A DNA stretch of 39,161 nt from assembly GCA_030427825.1 (NCBI GenBank), contig JAUICO010000040.1, forward strand, positions 1 to 39,161, written 5' to 3'. The DNA is from a bacterium. GTDB taxonomy: Bacteria; Myxococcota_A; Bradymonadia; REDH01. Each line of letters starts with the position of its first letter. Within the stretch, counting starts at the first letter, position 1. Made by a program: the position numbers and the translations under genes. The notes under the pieces were generated by a model. The model was not told the DNA's origin. It saw only the letters and a program-made list of their open reading frames with translations, and did no database searches. Shown here one piece after another: positions 15,457 through 26,648 of the stretch.

Positions 15457-15577
15457 GGTCTTTCCTTGTGTCTCAAGCGTGAGGCTCGGGAGCGGGCGGC
15501 TCGTGCATAGAAGACGCAGAGCGCTCGGGATTATTCGCGCGCCTCCGACGTCGCCGGCCTGAGATCTCCAGCTTTGC

Positions 15578-16891
15578 TCAAGATGCGTCGCGGGCTGACG
15601 CCGCCCCGTCGCTCTCTTCGAGAACCAGCACCCTCTCGACTCGAACGGCGTGGATGCGTCGCTCGTCGGCAGATTCCACCGTAAAGCGAAGGCCCCAGCG
15701 CTCGACGACGGTTCCGGCGCCGGCGACGGAGCCGGTCTCGACTGCGATGAGGCCACCGAGAGATTCCGCGTCGATCTCGTCGTCCGCTACCACGTCGAAG
15801 AGGCCCAGTACTTCGACGAGGTTCGTGCGACCCTCGACGCGGTAGACGCCCTGACTGACTTCCGTCCAGGGCGCCGCTTCATCGTGATCGTACTCGTCAC
15901 GTATTTCGCCGACGATCTCCTCGAGGATGTCTTCGAGAGTGACGATGCCGGCCATGCCGCCGAACTCGTCGACCACGATCGCCAGGTGGCTGCGACGCTG
16001 CTGCATCTCGGCGAACACCTCGCTGATCGGCTTCGTCTCGGGCACATTGAAGTGCTTGCGGGCCATGTGCAGCACATCGAAGTCGGCGTCCAGGCCGTGG
16101 CGACGAATGTGCTTGAGCAGGTCCTTGACGTGAAAGATGCCCAGCACATTGTCCATAGAATCGGCGTAGACGGGCAGTCGGGAGTGACCGCACTTCAGGG
16201 TAAGATCGAGGGCTTCATCAGCGGTCGCCGTCGCGGCGATACCGATCGTATCGGTGCGCGGCACCATTACCGCTCGCGCGATCGTGTCCTTGTAGTCGAA
16301 CACGGACTGCAGCAGGCCCTGACGCTCCTCCGAGATGGTGCCTTCGCGGCCGCCGAGCTCAACAAGGAACTCGATGTAGTCTTCGCCGACATCCTGGCTG
16401 CTGTGGTCCACCGAGGTTCCGGCGAGCCTTGCCAGGCCCCGAGACAGGACAACGAAGAGCGACGCAAAGGGGGAGAGCAGGATGTGCAGGGGCCGCAGCA
16501 GCCTCATCGCCGCCATGCCGACGCGCTCCCGGTTGGCGCGCGCGATGGTCTTCGGTGTGATCTCGCCGAAGGTGAGCAGCAGCAGTGTCATGACGCCGAT
16601 CGCGATGGGCACGGCGCTGCCGCCACCCAGCAGCTTCTGCGAGGCGCTTGTGGCGAGGGCAGACGCGGTGACATTGACGATGTTGTTGCCGATCAGAACG
16701 GTCGTCAGAACCTTGTTCGGCTCCTTCAACCACAGATTCAGCGGGTGCCTGGGGTCACCACTGGCATCAACAAGCTGTTTGACCTTTGCTCGTCCGAGGC
16801 TGGTGAGCGCGGTCTCGGAAGCGCTGAAGAACGCGGACCCGACGAGGCACGCGCCGACGCCGAGGAGGTCGCCGAATACGGGTGCACTCAC
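15578..16891 (-). CDS. CNNM/CorC (hemolysin C-like) membrane transport protein
   Basis: 437 residues from a GTG preceded by AGAGG. A DUF21/CNNM transmembrane domain (about 1-185) includes SAFFSASETALTSL, LIGNNIVNV and FGEITPKTIARAN. A CBS pair follows at about 205-330 (MVPRTDTIGIAATATADEAL, HSRLPVYADSMDNVLGIFHVKDLL, SHLAIVVDEFGGMAGIVTLEDILEEIVGEI), then a CorC/HlyC domain (about 345-425). Such proteins handle Mg2+/Co2+ efflux, with nucleotide sensing by the CBS pair. The hemolysin label in databases is historical. Its upstream region carries a strong inverted repeat (16957-16982) that may be part of the leader. Confidence 0.95.
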   Translation of the reverse strand: MSAPVFGDLLGVGACLVGSAFFSASETALTSLGRAKVKQLVDASGDPRHPLNLWLKEPNKVLTTVLIGNNIVNVTASALATSASQKLLGGGSAVPIAIGVMTLLLLTFGEITPKTIARANRERVGMAAMRLLRPLHILLSPFASLFVVLSRGLARLAGTSVDHSSQDVGEDYIEFLVELGGREGTISEERQGLLQSVFDYKDTIARAVMVPRTDTIGIAATATADEALDLTLKCGHSRLPVYADSMDNVLGIFHVKDLLKHIRRHGLDADFDVLHMARKHFNVPETKPISEVFAEMQQRRSHLAIVVDEFGGMAGIVTLEDILEEIVGEIRDEYDHDEAAPWTEVSQGVYRVEGRTNLVEVLGLFDVVADDEIDAESLGGLIAVETGSVAGAGTVVERWGLRFTVESADERRIHAVRVERVLVLEESDGAASARDAS

Positions 16892-16956
16892 TGCAGGCCT
16901 CTGCCGAAGGGGTGACCGATCACCACGCGGTCAATTTCGCGGGGTCTATGTATGCG

Positions 16957-16982
16957 CGGACTCAGCGGGTCAGCTGAGTCCG
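16957..16982. repeat. Perfect inverted repeat, ten-pair stem, six-base loop
   Basis: CGGACTCAGC (16957-16966) and GCTGAGTCCG (16973-16982) flank GGGTCA. It lies 66-91 bases upstream of the CNNM-type GTG, where it could be a leader hairpin (for example metal- or protein-responsive) or a dyad operator shared with dctP. No T-run follows on either strand. Confidence 0.75.
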
Positions 16983-17082
16983 TGATAGGTTCGCCGATCA
17001 TGCGTGTTGTGGCTGGAGTGCTCTTAGGGAGCGCCGGCAACTATGGCGCCGAGAGCGGCGGTGTCAAGCGGTGGTCGGCGTG

Positions 17083-17110
17083 TTGACAGTGTTTAATGAC
17101 GTGATCTACG
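17083..17110 (+). promoter_or_regulatory. Candidate promoter of the TRAP transporter operon
   Basis: A consensus -35 (TTGACA, 17083-17088) is followed after 16 bases by TCTACG (17105-17110), with an extended -10 TG at 17102-17103. The -10 is weak (three of six). The leader to dctP would be roughly 90 bases. Confidence 0.35.
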
Positions 17111-17206
17111 CGCAGTTGAATGGATCGCTGCGCGGTCCGTCGAAGTGCGCGTTACTGCTGCGTGCGGTGGCAACCTGCACTCCACAACACCTCTGGGGGA
17201 AAACCG

Positions 17207-18217
17207 ATGAAGATTCGATTTCTGACACTTGCGGCCTTTGTAGGCTCATGCCTCATGGCCGCACCTGCCTTTGCGACACGGACCTGTACCGTGGAGGCCC
17301 CCTGTGTTCTGCGGGTTGCGACCGTCGCGCCGCCGAACACGCCATGGGCCCAGCAGCTTGAGGACCTTGAGGACCGCGTAGAGTCGGCCTCCGGTGGTCG
17401 TATCAATGTGCGCCCCTTTGTCGGCTCCTCGGACGGCGAGCTGTCCCTGGCACGTCAGTGCAAGGACGGATCGCTTGAGGCTGTCGGCGTGTCGACCGGC
17501 GCGATCGGCTCACTGGTCCCCGCGATGTCCGTGTTCGAGCTGCCCTACCTCTTCGAGTCCGTTGAGCAGGCGGATCGCATCATCGACAACCATCTCTTCG
17601 CTCCGGTTGAGCGCATCCTCGGCGAGAACGGGTTTCAGCTCTACATCTTCAGCGAGAACGGGTTCCGAAACTTCGCGACCTCGAACGGAACCATTGTCCA
17701 CGCCCCCGGCGACCTCGCCGGCATTCAGATGCGCAGTCAGGAGAACTGGATGCACGAGGCGATGTACCGCGCCCTCGGCGGCAACCCGGTCGCGATCCCG
17801 ATCACCGAGACGAGCACCGCGCTGAGCACCGGCAACGTGCAGGGCTTCGACAACACGCCGCTCTTCGCTCAGGCCGCCGGCCTGCACAACTTCGTGAACG
17901 CCTGGACAGTGAGCAATCACATCTACCAGCCCGCAGTCGTCGTCTATAACAAGGACTGGTTCGACAGCATGCCGGCCGACCTGCAGGCGATTCTTCTTGC
18001 GGAGCGGGAATCCGAGACACGCAGCGGCCGCCGCCTGATTCGCCGAATGACGCCGGCGCTCGTCGCGAATCTCGCGAACTCGGGCATCGAAGTTTACGAA
18101 ATGACCGACGCCGAACGAGCAACATTCGCTGCCGCCACCCGCGGCGTGCACGCCGAATTCCGATCGCGCGTATCCGCAGGCGCCGATCTTCTCGACATCA
18201 TCACGTCGCACCAATAG
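17207..18217 (+). CDS. dctP: TRAP transporter solute-binding protein DctP
   Basis: 336 residues from ATG 17207, preceded by GGGGGA. Signal peptide about 1-23 (ends PAFA). The mature protein begins with a Cys pair (RTCTVEAPC) not usual for the family, then VLRVATVAPPNTPWA, the DctP opening. Arg176 in DLAGIQMR corresponds to the family's carboxylate-binding arginine, and ITETSTALSTGNVQGFDNT is the characteristic hinge/ligand segment. It captures an organic acid in the periplasm and hands it to DctQM encoded downstream. The ligand cannot be named. A hairpin after the stop may set a higher dosage of this subunit than of the permeases. Confidence 0.96.
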   Translation: MKIRFLTLAAFVGSCLMAAPAFATRTCTVEAPCVLRVATVAPPNTPWAQQLEDLEDRVESASGGRINVRPFVGSSDGELSLARQCKDGSLEAVGVSTGAIGSLVPAMSVFELPYLFESVEQADRIIDNHLFAPVERILGENGFQLYIFSENGFRNFATSNGTIVHAPGDLAGIQMRSQENWMHEAMYRALGGNPVAIPITETSTALSTGNVQGFDNTPLFAQAAGLHNFVNAWTVSNHIYQPAVVVYNKDWFDSMPADLQAILLAERESETRSGRRLIRRMTPALVANLANSGIEVYEMTDAERATFAAATRGVHAEFRSRVSAGADLLDIITSHQ

Positions 18218-18267
18218 AACACTCAGGCAGTGGACGCGTCCGCGCGCTCACATTCCTGGGATTGAAT

Positions 18268-18293
18268 CCGCCGCCGTCTTCTGACCGCGGCGG
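18268..18293 (+). terminator. Intercistronic hairpin between dctP and dctQ (attenuator-like)
   Basis: CCGCCGC (18268-18274) pairs with GCGGCGG (18287-18293) around a 12-base loop and is followed by TTTCCTGTT. It probably causes partial termination or protects the dctP message 3' end, giving binding protein in excess over permease. Confidence 0.5.
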
Positions 18294-18311
18294 TTTCCTG
18301 TTCGGAATTCG

Positions 18312-19319
18312 ATGGCGGCACTCCCCACCGACAATGAACCAACTGAGGCGCGAGTCCTCAGGGACCGTGGGGGCGTGTTCCGCCTCCTCGCGACCGTTGA
18401 TGACCTGATCTACGGATTCGAGCGGGCATTCGTGACGCTCGCGATCATCATCATGACAGGCGTGCTCTTTATCGAGATCTCCTACGACTACCTGCATTCG
18501 CAGCAGCTGACCCTGAAGGGACTCAGCAAGTCGTCCCCTGCCGGCGCTGTCATCGGGCTGGTGGTCCTCGGCTGTTTCGTCGCAGGCATGTACCTCGTGT
18601 CGTTTTCGAGAATGCCTGCCTTCCAGGGCAAGCGCGCGATGGTTCTCGGCGCGACGATCGGCGGTGTACTCTTCACGATATTTCTGGGCTGGGGCCTCCT
18701 GACATTCAAGCCACCGGTGGTGCTGATCGGAGCGACGCTCGCGTGTACCGCCGTCGCGCTGAGGTCGGAGCTGCGTAGACCGCGACCTGAGGGCGAGAAG
18801 CTCGTCAGCCCGACCACCATCGCACACGTCGGCTTCGTCCTAACGACAGCCGTTGTCCTCATCGTGTTCTTCGCGAAGGCGAAAGGATACTCGTGGGCGC
18901 AGAACGTTGCCCTCACGCTGCTTCTCTGGATGGCGTTCATCGGCGCCTCGATGGCGACACATCAGAAGCGTCACCTCGCCGTCGACGCCGTTCGCAAGGC
19001 GGTCCCGAAGCGCTACACCCGCATCTACAACGGCCTCAGCTACCTGGTCTCGGCGGCCTTCACCTTCGCGCTGCTGCTGCTGGCATGGAAGTACTATCAG
19101 CTCCGCCTCGGCGAACAGGGCGAGCCCGGACGCGTGCCGGACCACATCAAGGTGCTCTCCATTCCCTTCTCGTTGGCGCTGATTGTCCTGCGCTTCGGCC
19201 TCTACGGCGTCGCAGAGTTCATTATCGCGGCGCTGAAACTGGACCCGGACGAAGACGCCGGAGAGGGCAACCCGACGGGTGGCGACGTCGCTCCCGAAGC
19301 CGCGCGAGGTGACGCATGA
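18312..19319 (+). CDS. dctQ: TRAP transporter small permease DctQ, enlarged
   Basis: 335 residues, about twice the usual DctQ. The first helix (about 37-58, FVTLAIIIMTGVLFIEISYDY) is typical. Then come about 130 extra residues with four hydrophobic segments (roughly 76-97, 111-135, 137-152, 172-190). The core resumes with LLLWMAFIGASMATHQKRHLAVDAV (about 197-222) and two further helices to about 310. The motif with GASMA and H-x-AVDAV is the DctQ signature. The C-terminus is acidic and its last codons overlap dctM (ATGA). It pairs with DctM in the inner membrane as the membrane part of the Na+-driven uptake system. Confidence 0.92.
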   Translation: MAALPTDNEPTEARVLRDRGGVFRLLATVDDLIYGFERAFVTLAIIIMTGVLFIEISYDYLHSQQLTLKGLSKSSPAGAVIGLVVLGCFVAGMYLVSFSRMPAFQGKRAMVLGATIGGVLFTIFLGWGLLTFKPPVVLIGATLACTAVALRSELRRPRPEGEKLVSPTTIAHVGFVLTTAVVLIVFFAKAKGYSWAQNVALTLLLWMAFIGASMATHQKRHLAVDAVRKAVPKRYTRIYNGLSYLVSAAFTFALLLLAWKYYQLRLGEQGEPGRVPDHIKVLSIPFSLALIVLRFGLYGVAEFIIAALKLDPDEDAGEGNPTGGDVAPEAARGDA

Positions 19320-21148
19320 GTCCTGTCGCGCTGGGAGTCATCGGCATTCTGGTCGTCTGTATCGGACTCGGCCAGCCGCTCTATGTGCTTCTCGGGGGAC
19401 TCGCGTCCTTCCTGCTGCTCTACTCCACAGATACGATCACCAGCTTCGGCGACCTGATCATCCTGATCGAAGAAACCCGCGGACTCAGCGAGCAGGAAGT
19501 CCTGCTGGCGATCCCCTTCTTCGTGATCTCGGGCGCCATCATGTCCGAGGGCAACATATCCCGAAAGCTGGTCGGCTTCGCCCAGACCCTCTTGAGAGGG
19601 GTTCCGGGTGGACTCGCTGTGGCCGCAGTTATCGGCTGCATCTTCTTCGCAGCCATCTCAGGATCGTCCCCGGTAACGGTCATCGCGATCGGAACCATCG
19701 TGTATCCCGCAATGATCAACGAAGGGTACAGCGACCGCTTCTCGGCCGGCCTGGTATCTTCGGCCGGCTCCCTGGGCATCCTGATACCGCCCTCGATTCC
19801 CATGATCGTCTACGCCCTCGTCGACCCGAAGGGACTCGCCGATCCGCCGAACTACATGATCGCCCGCGCCGGCGAATCGATCGACCTGCGCGACCTGTTC
19901 TTTGCCGGCATCGGGCCGGGCATGCTGATCGGCTCGATCTTTATCTTCTACTCGGTCTACGAGGGCGCGCGCATCGGCCATCGCAACGAGAAAGGGACCG
20001 CCGTTGCGAAAGCGGCCGGAACCTTCGCGAACGGCATCGCACGACTGGGCTGGAGACTCTTCTGTGTCGCGCCCTTCGTGATGCTGGCCGGCCTCCCCAC
20101 GATCCTCATCAATCGCCTTGCTCCCGAGGCAGCAAAGTCGCTGCCCGGGACCTTCAAGCCCGGCGGGATCGTATATGACGTCGCGGAGGCTTTCGGCGAT
20201 GGTTTCTGGGCGCTCATGCTCCCAGTCATCATCCTCGGCGGCATCTATTCGGGCCTGTTCACACCCACCGAAGCCGCCTGCGTGAGCGTCGTGTACGCGC
20301 TCTTCGTCGAGGTCGCGATCTATCGCAGCCTGCACCTGCACAAGCTGCCCGGCGTATTCGGCGAAGCGACAGTCCTCATCGGCAGCCTGCTCATCATCAT
20401 CGCCGTCGCGCAGGGATTCAATGAGTTCCTCGAAGAGGCAGAAGTTCCGCAGATGCTCGTCGACACCATCCTCGACATGCAGCTCTCGACGGTGGCCTTC
20501 CTGCTCGTCGTAAATATCCTGCTGCTGATCGTCGGTTGCTTCATGGACATCATGAGCGCGATCCTGATCCTCGTGCCCCTCCTCAGTCCCGTCGCCTTCC
20601 AGCTGGGAATTCACCCGGTTCACCTCGCGATCGTCTTCATCGTAAACCTCGAAATCGGCTACCTCACGCCGCCTCTGGGACTGAATCTATTTGTCGCGAG
20701 CAGTATTTTTGAAAAACCCATCGGTGAGGTGATCCGATCTGTGATCCCCTTCACCGGTCTCATGCTCATCGGACTGCTATTCATTACCTACGTGCCCACG
20801 ATCGCGCTGGGGCCTGTTTCGGTAAAGAACGGCCATGAGCTCTACGTGCCCTTCCCTGAGCGCAAGATTCCTATGGACTCCCTTGCGCCCGAGGACTCGC
20901 TACGCTTCCTGTCCCGACTCGCTGAGCTTGCGGACGAGGCGGAGGCTGACGGCGGCGACGAGGGCGAAGACGAGGGCGTACTGACCCTCGCTGAGCTTCT
21001 CGCGCAGGCCAACGCTGACATCGAAGACCAGGGCATGCAGGCCCTGGGCGAGCAGCCCCTCGACGAAGTGCTCAGGGACTATCTGCGCCTGCACAACGAC
21101 GAGGTCAGCTTGCGCGTGTTGATGGACGATTACATCAGCGACGACTGA
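19316..21148 (+). CDS. dctM: TRAP transporter large permease DctM with C-terminal extension
   Basis: 610 residues against about 425 in ordinary DctM. Recognisable segments: VLLAIPFFVISGAIMSEG (about 60-78), CIFFAAISGSSPVTVIAIGTIVYPAM, SSAGSLGILIPPSIPMIVYA, GIYSGLFTPTEAACVSVVYA and LEIGYLTPPLGLNLFVASSI. This is the ion-coupled transport channel. An extra loop of about 100 residues lies between the middle helices (around 195-295). After the last helix a ~110-residue soluble tail, very rich in Asp/Glu (AELADEAEADGGDEGEDEG), runs to the stop. It overlaps dctQ by four bases. Confidence 0.95.
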   Translation: MSPVALGVIGILVVCIGLGQPLYVLLGGLASFLLLYSTDTITSFGDLIILIEETRGLSEQEVLLAIPFFVISGAIMSEGNISRKLVGFAQTLLRGVPGGLAVAAVIGCIFFAAISGSSPVTVIAIGTIVYPAMINEGYSDRFSAGLVSSAGSLGILIPPSIPMIVYALVDPKGLADPPNYMIARAGESIDLRDLFFAGIGPGMLIGSIFIFYSVYEGARIGHRNEKGTAVAKAAGTFANGIARLGWRLFCVAPFVMLAGLPTILINRLAPEAAKSLPGTFKPGGIVYDVAEAFGDGFWALMLPVIILGGIYSGLFTPTEAACVSVVYALFVEVAIYRSLHLHKLPGVFGEATVLIGSLLIIIAVAQGFNEFLEEAEVPQMLVDTILDMQLSTVAFLLVVNILLLIVGCFMDIMSAILILVPLLSPVAFQLGIHPVHLAIVFIVNLEIGYLTPPLGLNLFVASSIFEKPIGEVIRSVIPFTGLMLIGLLFITYVPTIALGPVSVKNGHELYVPFPERKIPMDSLAPEDSLRFLSRLAELADEAEADGGDEGEDEGVLTLAELLAQANADIEDQGMQALGEQPLDEVLRDYLRLHNDEVSLRVLMDDYISDD

Positions 21149-21198
21149 CCCAACGGGTCGCTACGGTCCGTATCACAGCGACTCATTACAACCGCGAC

Positions 21199-21849
21199 AT
21201 GGCTCCCACGTCGCCCCAAACACCACCGCGCGCAGCCTTCATGGAACAGGGAAGCACATCCATCCTTTCCGCGGCGCTGGTCCTCTTCTTCGTCATGGAC
21301 CCGCTGGGCAACGTGCCTCTCTTCGTGTCCTACCTGCGGCACGTCGACGAGAAACGACGCACGCGCGTGCTGGCCCGTGAGGTCGCCATCGCAGGCTGCG
21401 TCCTGTTAGTATTTCTCTTCGGCGGCGATGGGCTGCTCCACGTCCTTCACCTCGAGCAGGAGTCTGTCACCATCGGCGGTGGGATCGTGCTCATGATCAT
21501 CGCGCTTCGCATGGTCTTTCCTCAGCAGGAATCATCGAGGAGACCGGAGTCGAAGGAAGAGCCCTTCATCGTGCCGCTCGCGATCCCGCTTCTCGCGGGG
21601 CCCTCTGCACTCGCCACCCTGATCCTGATGGTTCGCAGCGACCCTGATGCGGTCATAACTCGCTGGCTGCCTGCACTGGGCATCGCGTGGGGCGCCTCCG
21701 CGGCGATCCTCATGGCATCACCCATCCTGATTCGCGTACTCAAGAAGCGCGGACTTACGGCCATCGAGCGGCTGATGGGCATGATCCTGATCATGATCGC
21801 GGTGCAGATGGTGATGACCGGAATTCGCGAGTTCATGACCACCACCTGA
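21199..21849 (+). CDS. MarC-family integral membrane protein
   Basis: 216 residues with about six hydrophobic segments. Family features: FFVMDPLGNVPLFVSYL near the N-terminus, GGGIVLMIIALRMVF in the middle, and VPLAIPLLAGPSALATLILM, the second inverted half. The family (MarC/YchE/YhgN) is a putative transporter or exporter group of unsettled function. An alternative ATG at 21241 gives an N-terminus closer to the family norm; neither start has a ribosome-binding site. It lies 50 bases after dctM on the same strand and may be read through from that operon. Confidence 0.92.
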   Translation: MAPTSPQTPPRAAFMEQGSTSILSAALVLFFVMDPLGNVPLFVSYLRHVDEKRRTRVLAREVAIAGCVLLVFLFGGDGLLHVLHLEQESVTIGGGIVLMIIALRMVFPQQESSRRPESKEEPFIVPLAIPLLAGPSALATLILMVRSDPDAVITRWLPALGIAWGASAAILMASPILIRVLKKRGLTAIERLMGMILIMIAVQMVMTGIREFMTTT

Positions 21850-21945
21850 GCGCCGCCCTGCCCGTACTCATCGAAGTAGATGACCGGTCAACGCGGTCGT
21901 GCATCGAAGTGGGCCGTTATCGTTCGGCAGGCTTGTTGCGATTCA

Positions 21946-21961
21946 TTAACCGAAAGGTTAA
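21946..21961. repeat. Inverted repeat with GAAA loop upstream of the GST gene
   Basis: TTAACC-GAAA-GGTTAA is a perfect six-pair dyad 45-60 bases before the GST start, in an AT-richer patch. It may be an operator or a small leader hairpin with a GNRA-type loop. A 10-base palindrome TGACCGGTCA lies at 21881-21890. Confidence 0.5.
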
Positions 21962-22005
21962 CCACGAGCTGTCGCTCCTCCCACGCATGCGCCCCGGCGG
22001 ACATC

Positions 22006-22626
22006 ATGGATCTCTACGTCAACCTTCTCTCTCCAAATTCCCGTAAGGTCGTCGCCGTCGCGGAGCATCTCGGGCTCGACGTGACCACCCACGTGATGGA
22101 CTTCGGCAACGGCGATCTCAAGACGCCGGAGTTTCTCGCCATCAACCCCAACGGGAAGATTCCTGCCCTTACGGACGGCGACTTCAAGCTGTGGGAGTCC
22201 AACGCCATCATGGCCTACCTGGCCTCGAAGTCCGACAACTCGTCGCTCTGGCCGAAGTCGGACGCACGCTATGACATCATGCGTTGGATGAACTGGGAGC
22301 TCGCCCACTGGGGTCGGTGGATCAGCACATACGGCTTTGAGACATTCCTCAAGAAGATGTTTGGAATGGGCGACGCGGACCCCAAAGTCGTCGAGGAGGC
22401 CGGTGGATTCATTCAACGTTTCGGAGCCGTGTTGGACGGCCATCTTGCAAACAACAACTTCCTCGTCGGCGATGCGGTGACAATTGCTGATTTCGCCGTC
22501 GCGTCGCACCTTGGCTACCGCATCGCGGCCGGCCTCCCCCTGGACAGTTTCAGCAACATCCTCGCATGGGAAGCTCGCCTCAATGAGATCCCGGCCTGGC
22601 GAAACAGCACGCCCAACGCCGGTTAA
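22006..22626 (+). CDS. Glutathione S-transferase family protein
   Basis: 206 residues from ATG 22006. The frame extends to 21880 but that part is Arg/Cys-rich and unlike the family N-terminus. The thioredoxin-like domain (1-78) has SPNSRKVVAVAEHLGL with candidate catalytic Ser9/Ser12, NPNGKIPAL with the cis-Pro, and ESNAIMAYLA (glutathione gamma-Glu contact). The helical C-terminal domain includes LVGDAVTIADFAVAS, the conserved N-capping/hydrophobic staple region. It conjugates glutathione to electrophiles or acts in related thiol chemistry. The ribosome-binding site is weak. Class (for example theta/beta-like) is not decided. Confidence 0.94.
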   Translation: MDLYVNLLSPNSRKVVAVAEHLGLDVTTHVMDFGNGDLKTPEFLAINPNGKIPALTDGDFKLWESNAIMAYLASKSDNSSLWPKSDARYDIMRWMNWELAHWGRWISTYGFETFLKKMFGMGDADPKVVEEAGGFIQRFGAVLDGHLANNNFLVGDAVTIADFAVASHLGYRIAAGLPLDSFSNILAWEARLNEIPAWRNSTPNAG

Positions 22627-22648
22627 CGCGGAGCCTGCTCTGTCCGAA

Positions 22649-25714
<3,066 letters not shown>

Positions 25715-26143
25715 AACGTACCTGCTTGTAGTTCATTCAACTCGGCTCCGCGCCGACGTCTGCAGCCGACATCGTAGGTGGGCTACGGTGCCAATACAAC
25801 CGGGCCGCCTGCAGCTTCCTCGTTGAGCACCTCGTGTACCCGGGCGCGTTCACCGCAGGCCTGCACGATCCGGTCCTACCACCAGGCTGCTGTTCACGGC
25901 CGCGAATTACCGGTCCGGTACCAGTGCTCGGTGTGGACCACGCGCGCCCAAAGCCGGCTGACGCGGACCAGAATCGCGACCGTGCAGGCCATCAGCGAAG
26001 GCGAAGATCGGCGGTTCCTCACCCTTTTTCGGTTTTTCTCTGTCATCTTGTCCCATTCGCCCGACACCGGCCGTCGTGATAGCAGATGACAACATTTCGT
26101 CGTCGTCGCCGGCCGAAAGGTCCACTCAACACGGAGATACTCC
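25715..26143. other. Gene-poor divergent intergenic region
   Basis: 429 bases between the large lipoprotein (-) and the YCII-type gene (+). Open frames here lack coding character and ribosome-binding sites. I see a dyad TACCGG-T-CCGGTA (25908-25920), a palindrome GCAGGCCTGC (25855-25864) and a pyrimidine-rich, lower-GC patch at about 26020-26060 that may hold promoters. No TGTCGA-type ECF42 -35 element was found before 26144. Confidence 0.5.
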
Positions 26144-26488
26144 ATGAAGAAATACCTACTTCTCTACCGCAGCCCGCACGCCCAGATGGCCGGCTTTGAG
26201 CCCTCACCTGAGCAGATGCAGGCCATGCTGCAGCAATGGGCCGAGTGGAAAGAGAGATTCAAAGAGAGCATCCTCGACATGGGCGACGGCCTGCAGTCCG
26301 GCGGTCGTGTTCTGCAGCCCGACAACACAGTCACGGACGGCCCCTTCATCGAAGCCAAAGAAGTTATCGGCGGCTTCTCGATCGTTGCCGCGGAAAGCCA
26401 CGAAGCCGCAGTGGAGATCGCTCGCTCCTGTCCCGTGCGGCATATGCCCGGAAACAGCGTCGAAGTGCGCGAGATGGCCGGCTTCTAG
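26144..26488 (+). CDS. YCII/DGPF-domain protein (ECF42-associated)
   Basis: 114 residues, the complete length for the family. It starts KKYLLLYRSP and has the hallmark D65-G66-P67-F68 within TVTDGPFIEAKEVIGGFSIV, a ferredoxin-like fold of the YciI/DGPF type. DGPF proteins are encoded next to ECF42 sigma factors in many bacteria and are known targets of them. The biochemical function is unknown. CGGAGA lies before the ATG. The sigma gene follows 160 bases downstream. Confidence 0.93.
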   Translation: MKKYLLLYRSPHAQMAGFEPSPEQMQAMLQQWAEWKERFKESILDMGDGLQSGGRVLQPDNTVTDGPFIEAKEVIGGFSIVAAESHEAAVEIARSCPVRHMPGNSVEVREMAGF

Positions 26489-26505
26489 GGCGACGCATGC
26501 CGAGA

Positions 26506-26549
26506 TGCCCGCGTAGCAGGTTCCACCGGATCCGGCCGTCGCGCGGGCA
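26506..26549. repeat. Compound hairpin between the DGPF gene and the ECF42-type sigma gene
   Basis: TGCCCGCG (26506-26513) pairs with CGCGGGCA (26542-26549). The enclosed 28 bases contain the palindrome CCGGATCCGG (26526-26535). Located 18 bases after the DGPF stop, it may terminate or attenuate transcription into the sigma gene. Confidence 0.45.
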
Positions 26550-26648
26550 CGCTGCCGTGTTCTGCTACCGAACATACGAATAGACTGCGGATGTGAGCGA
26601 GGAGCGCACCTGTCGCGTGATCCATTCCTGCAACCTCAGTAATCGCCG

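Larger units (their letters stand above)
16892..17206. other. Divergent control region between the CNNM-type gene and dctP
   Basis: 315 bases without a gene. It holds a TGACCG-N9-CGGTCA inverted repeat (16913-16933), a perfect ten-pair inverted repeat (16957-16982) and a candidate promoter facing dctP (17083-17110). The frame of dctP is open upstream to 17120, but no ribosome-binding site supports a start there. Confidence 0.6.

Noticed and set aside
15457..15756. N-terminal extension of LolA by 100 residues
   Set aside because: The extension lacks a ribosome-binding site and has no signal peptide. ATG 15456 has AAGGA and begins a normal signal peptide.
15650..16915. 421-codon open frame on the plus strand
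   Set aside because: Antisense to the CNNM/CorC-type gene, whose domains are unmistakable.
25834..26145. Small open frames in the 25715-26143 gap on both strands
   Set aside because: No ribosome-binding sites, no consistent codon bias, no recognisable protein; the region looks regulatory.
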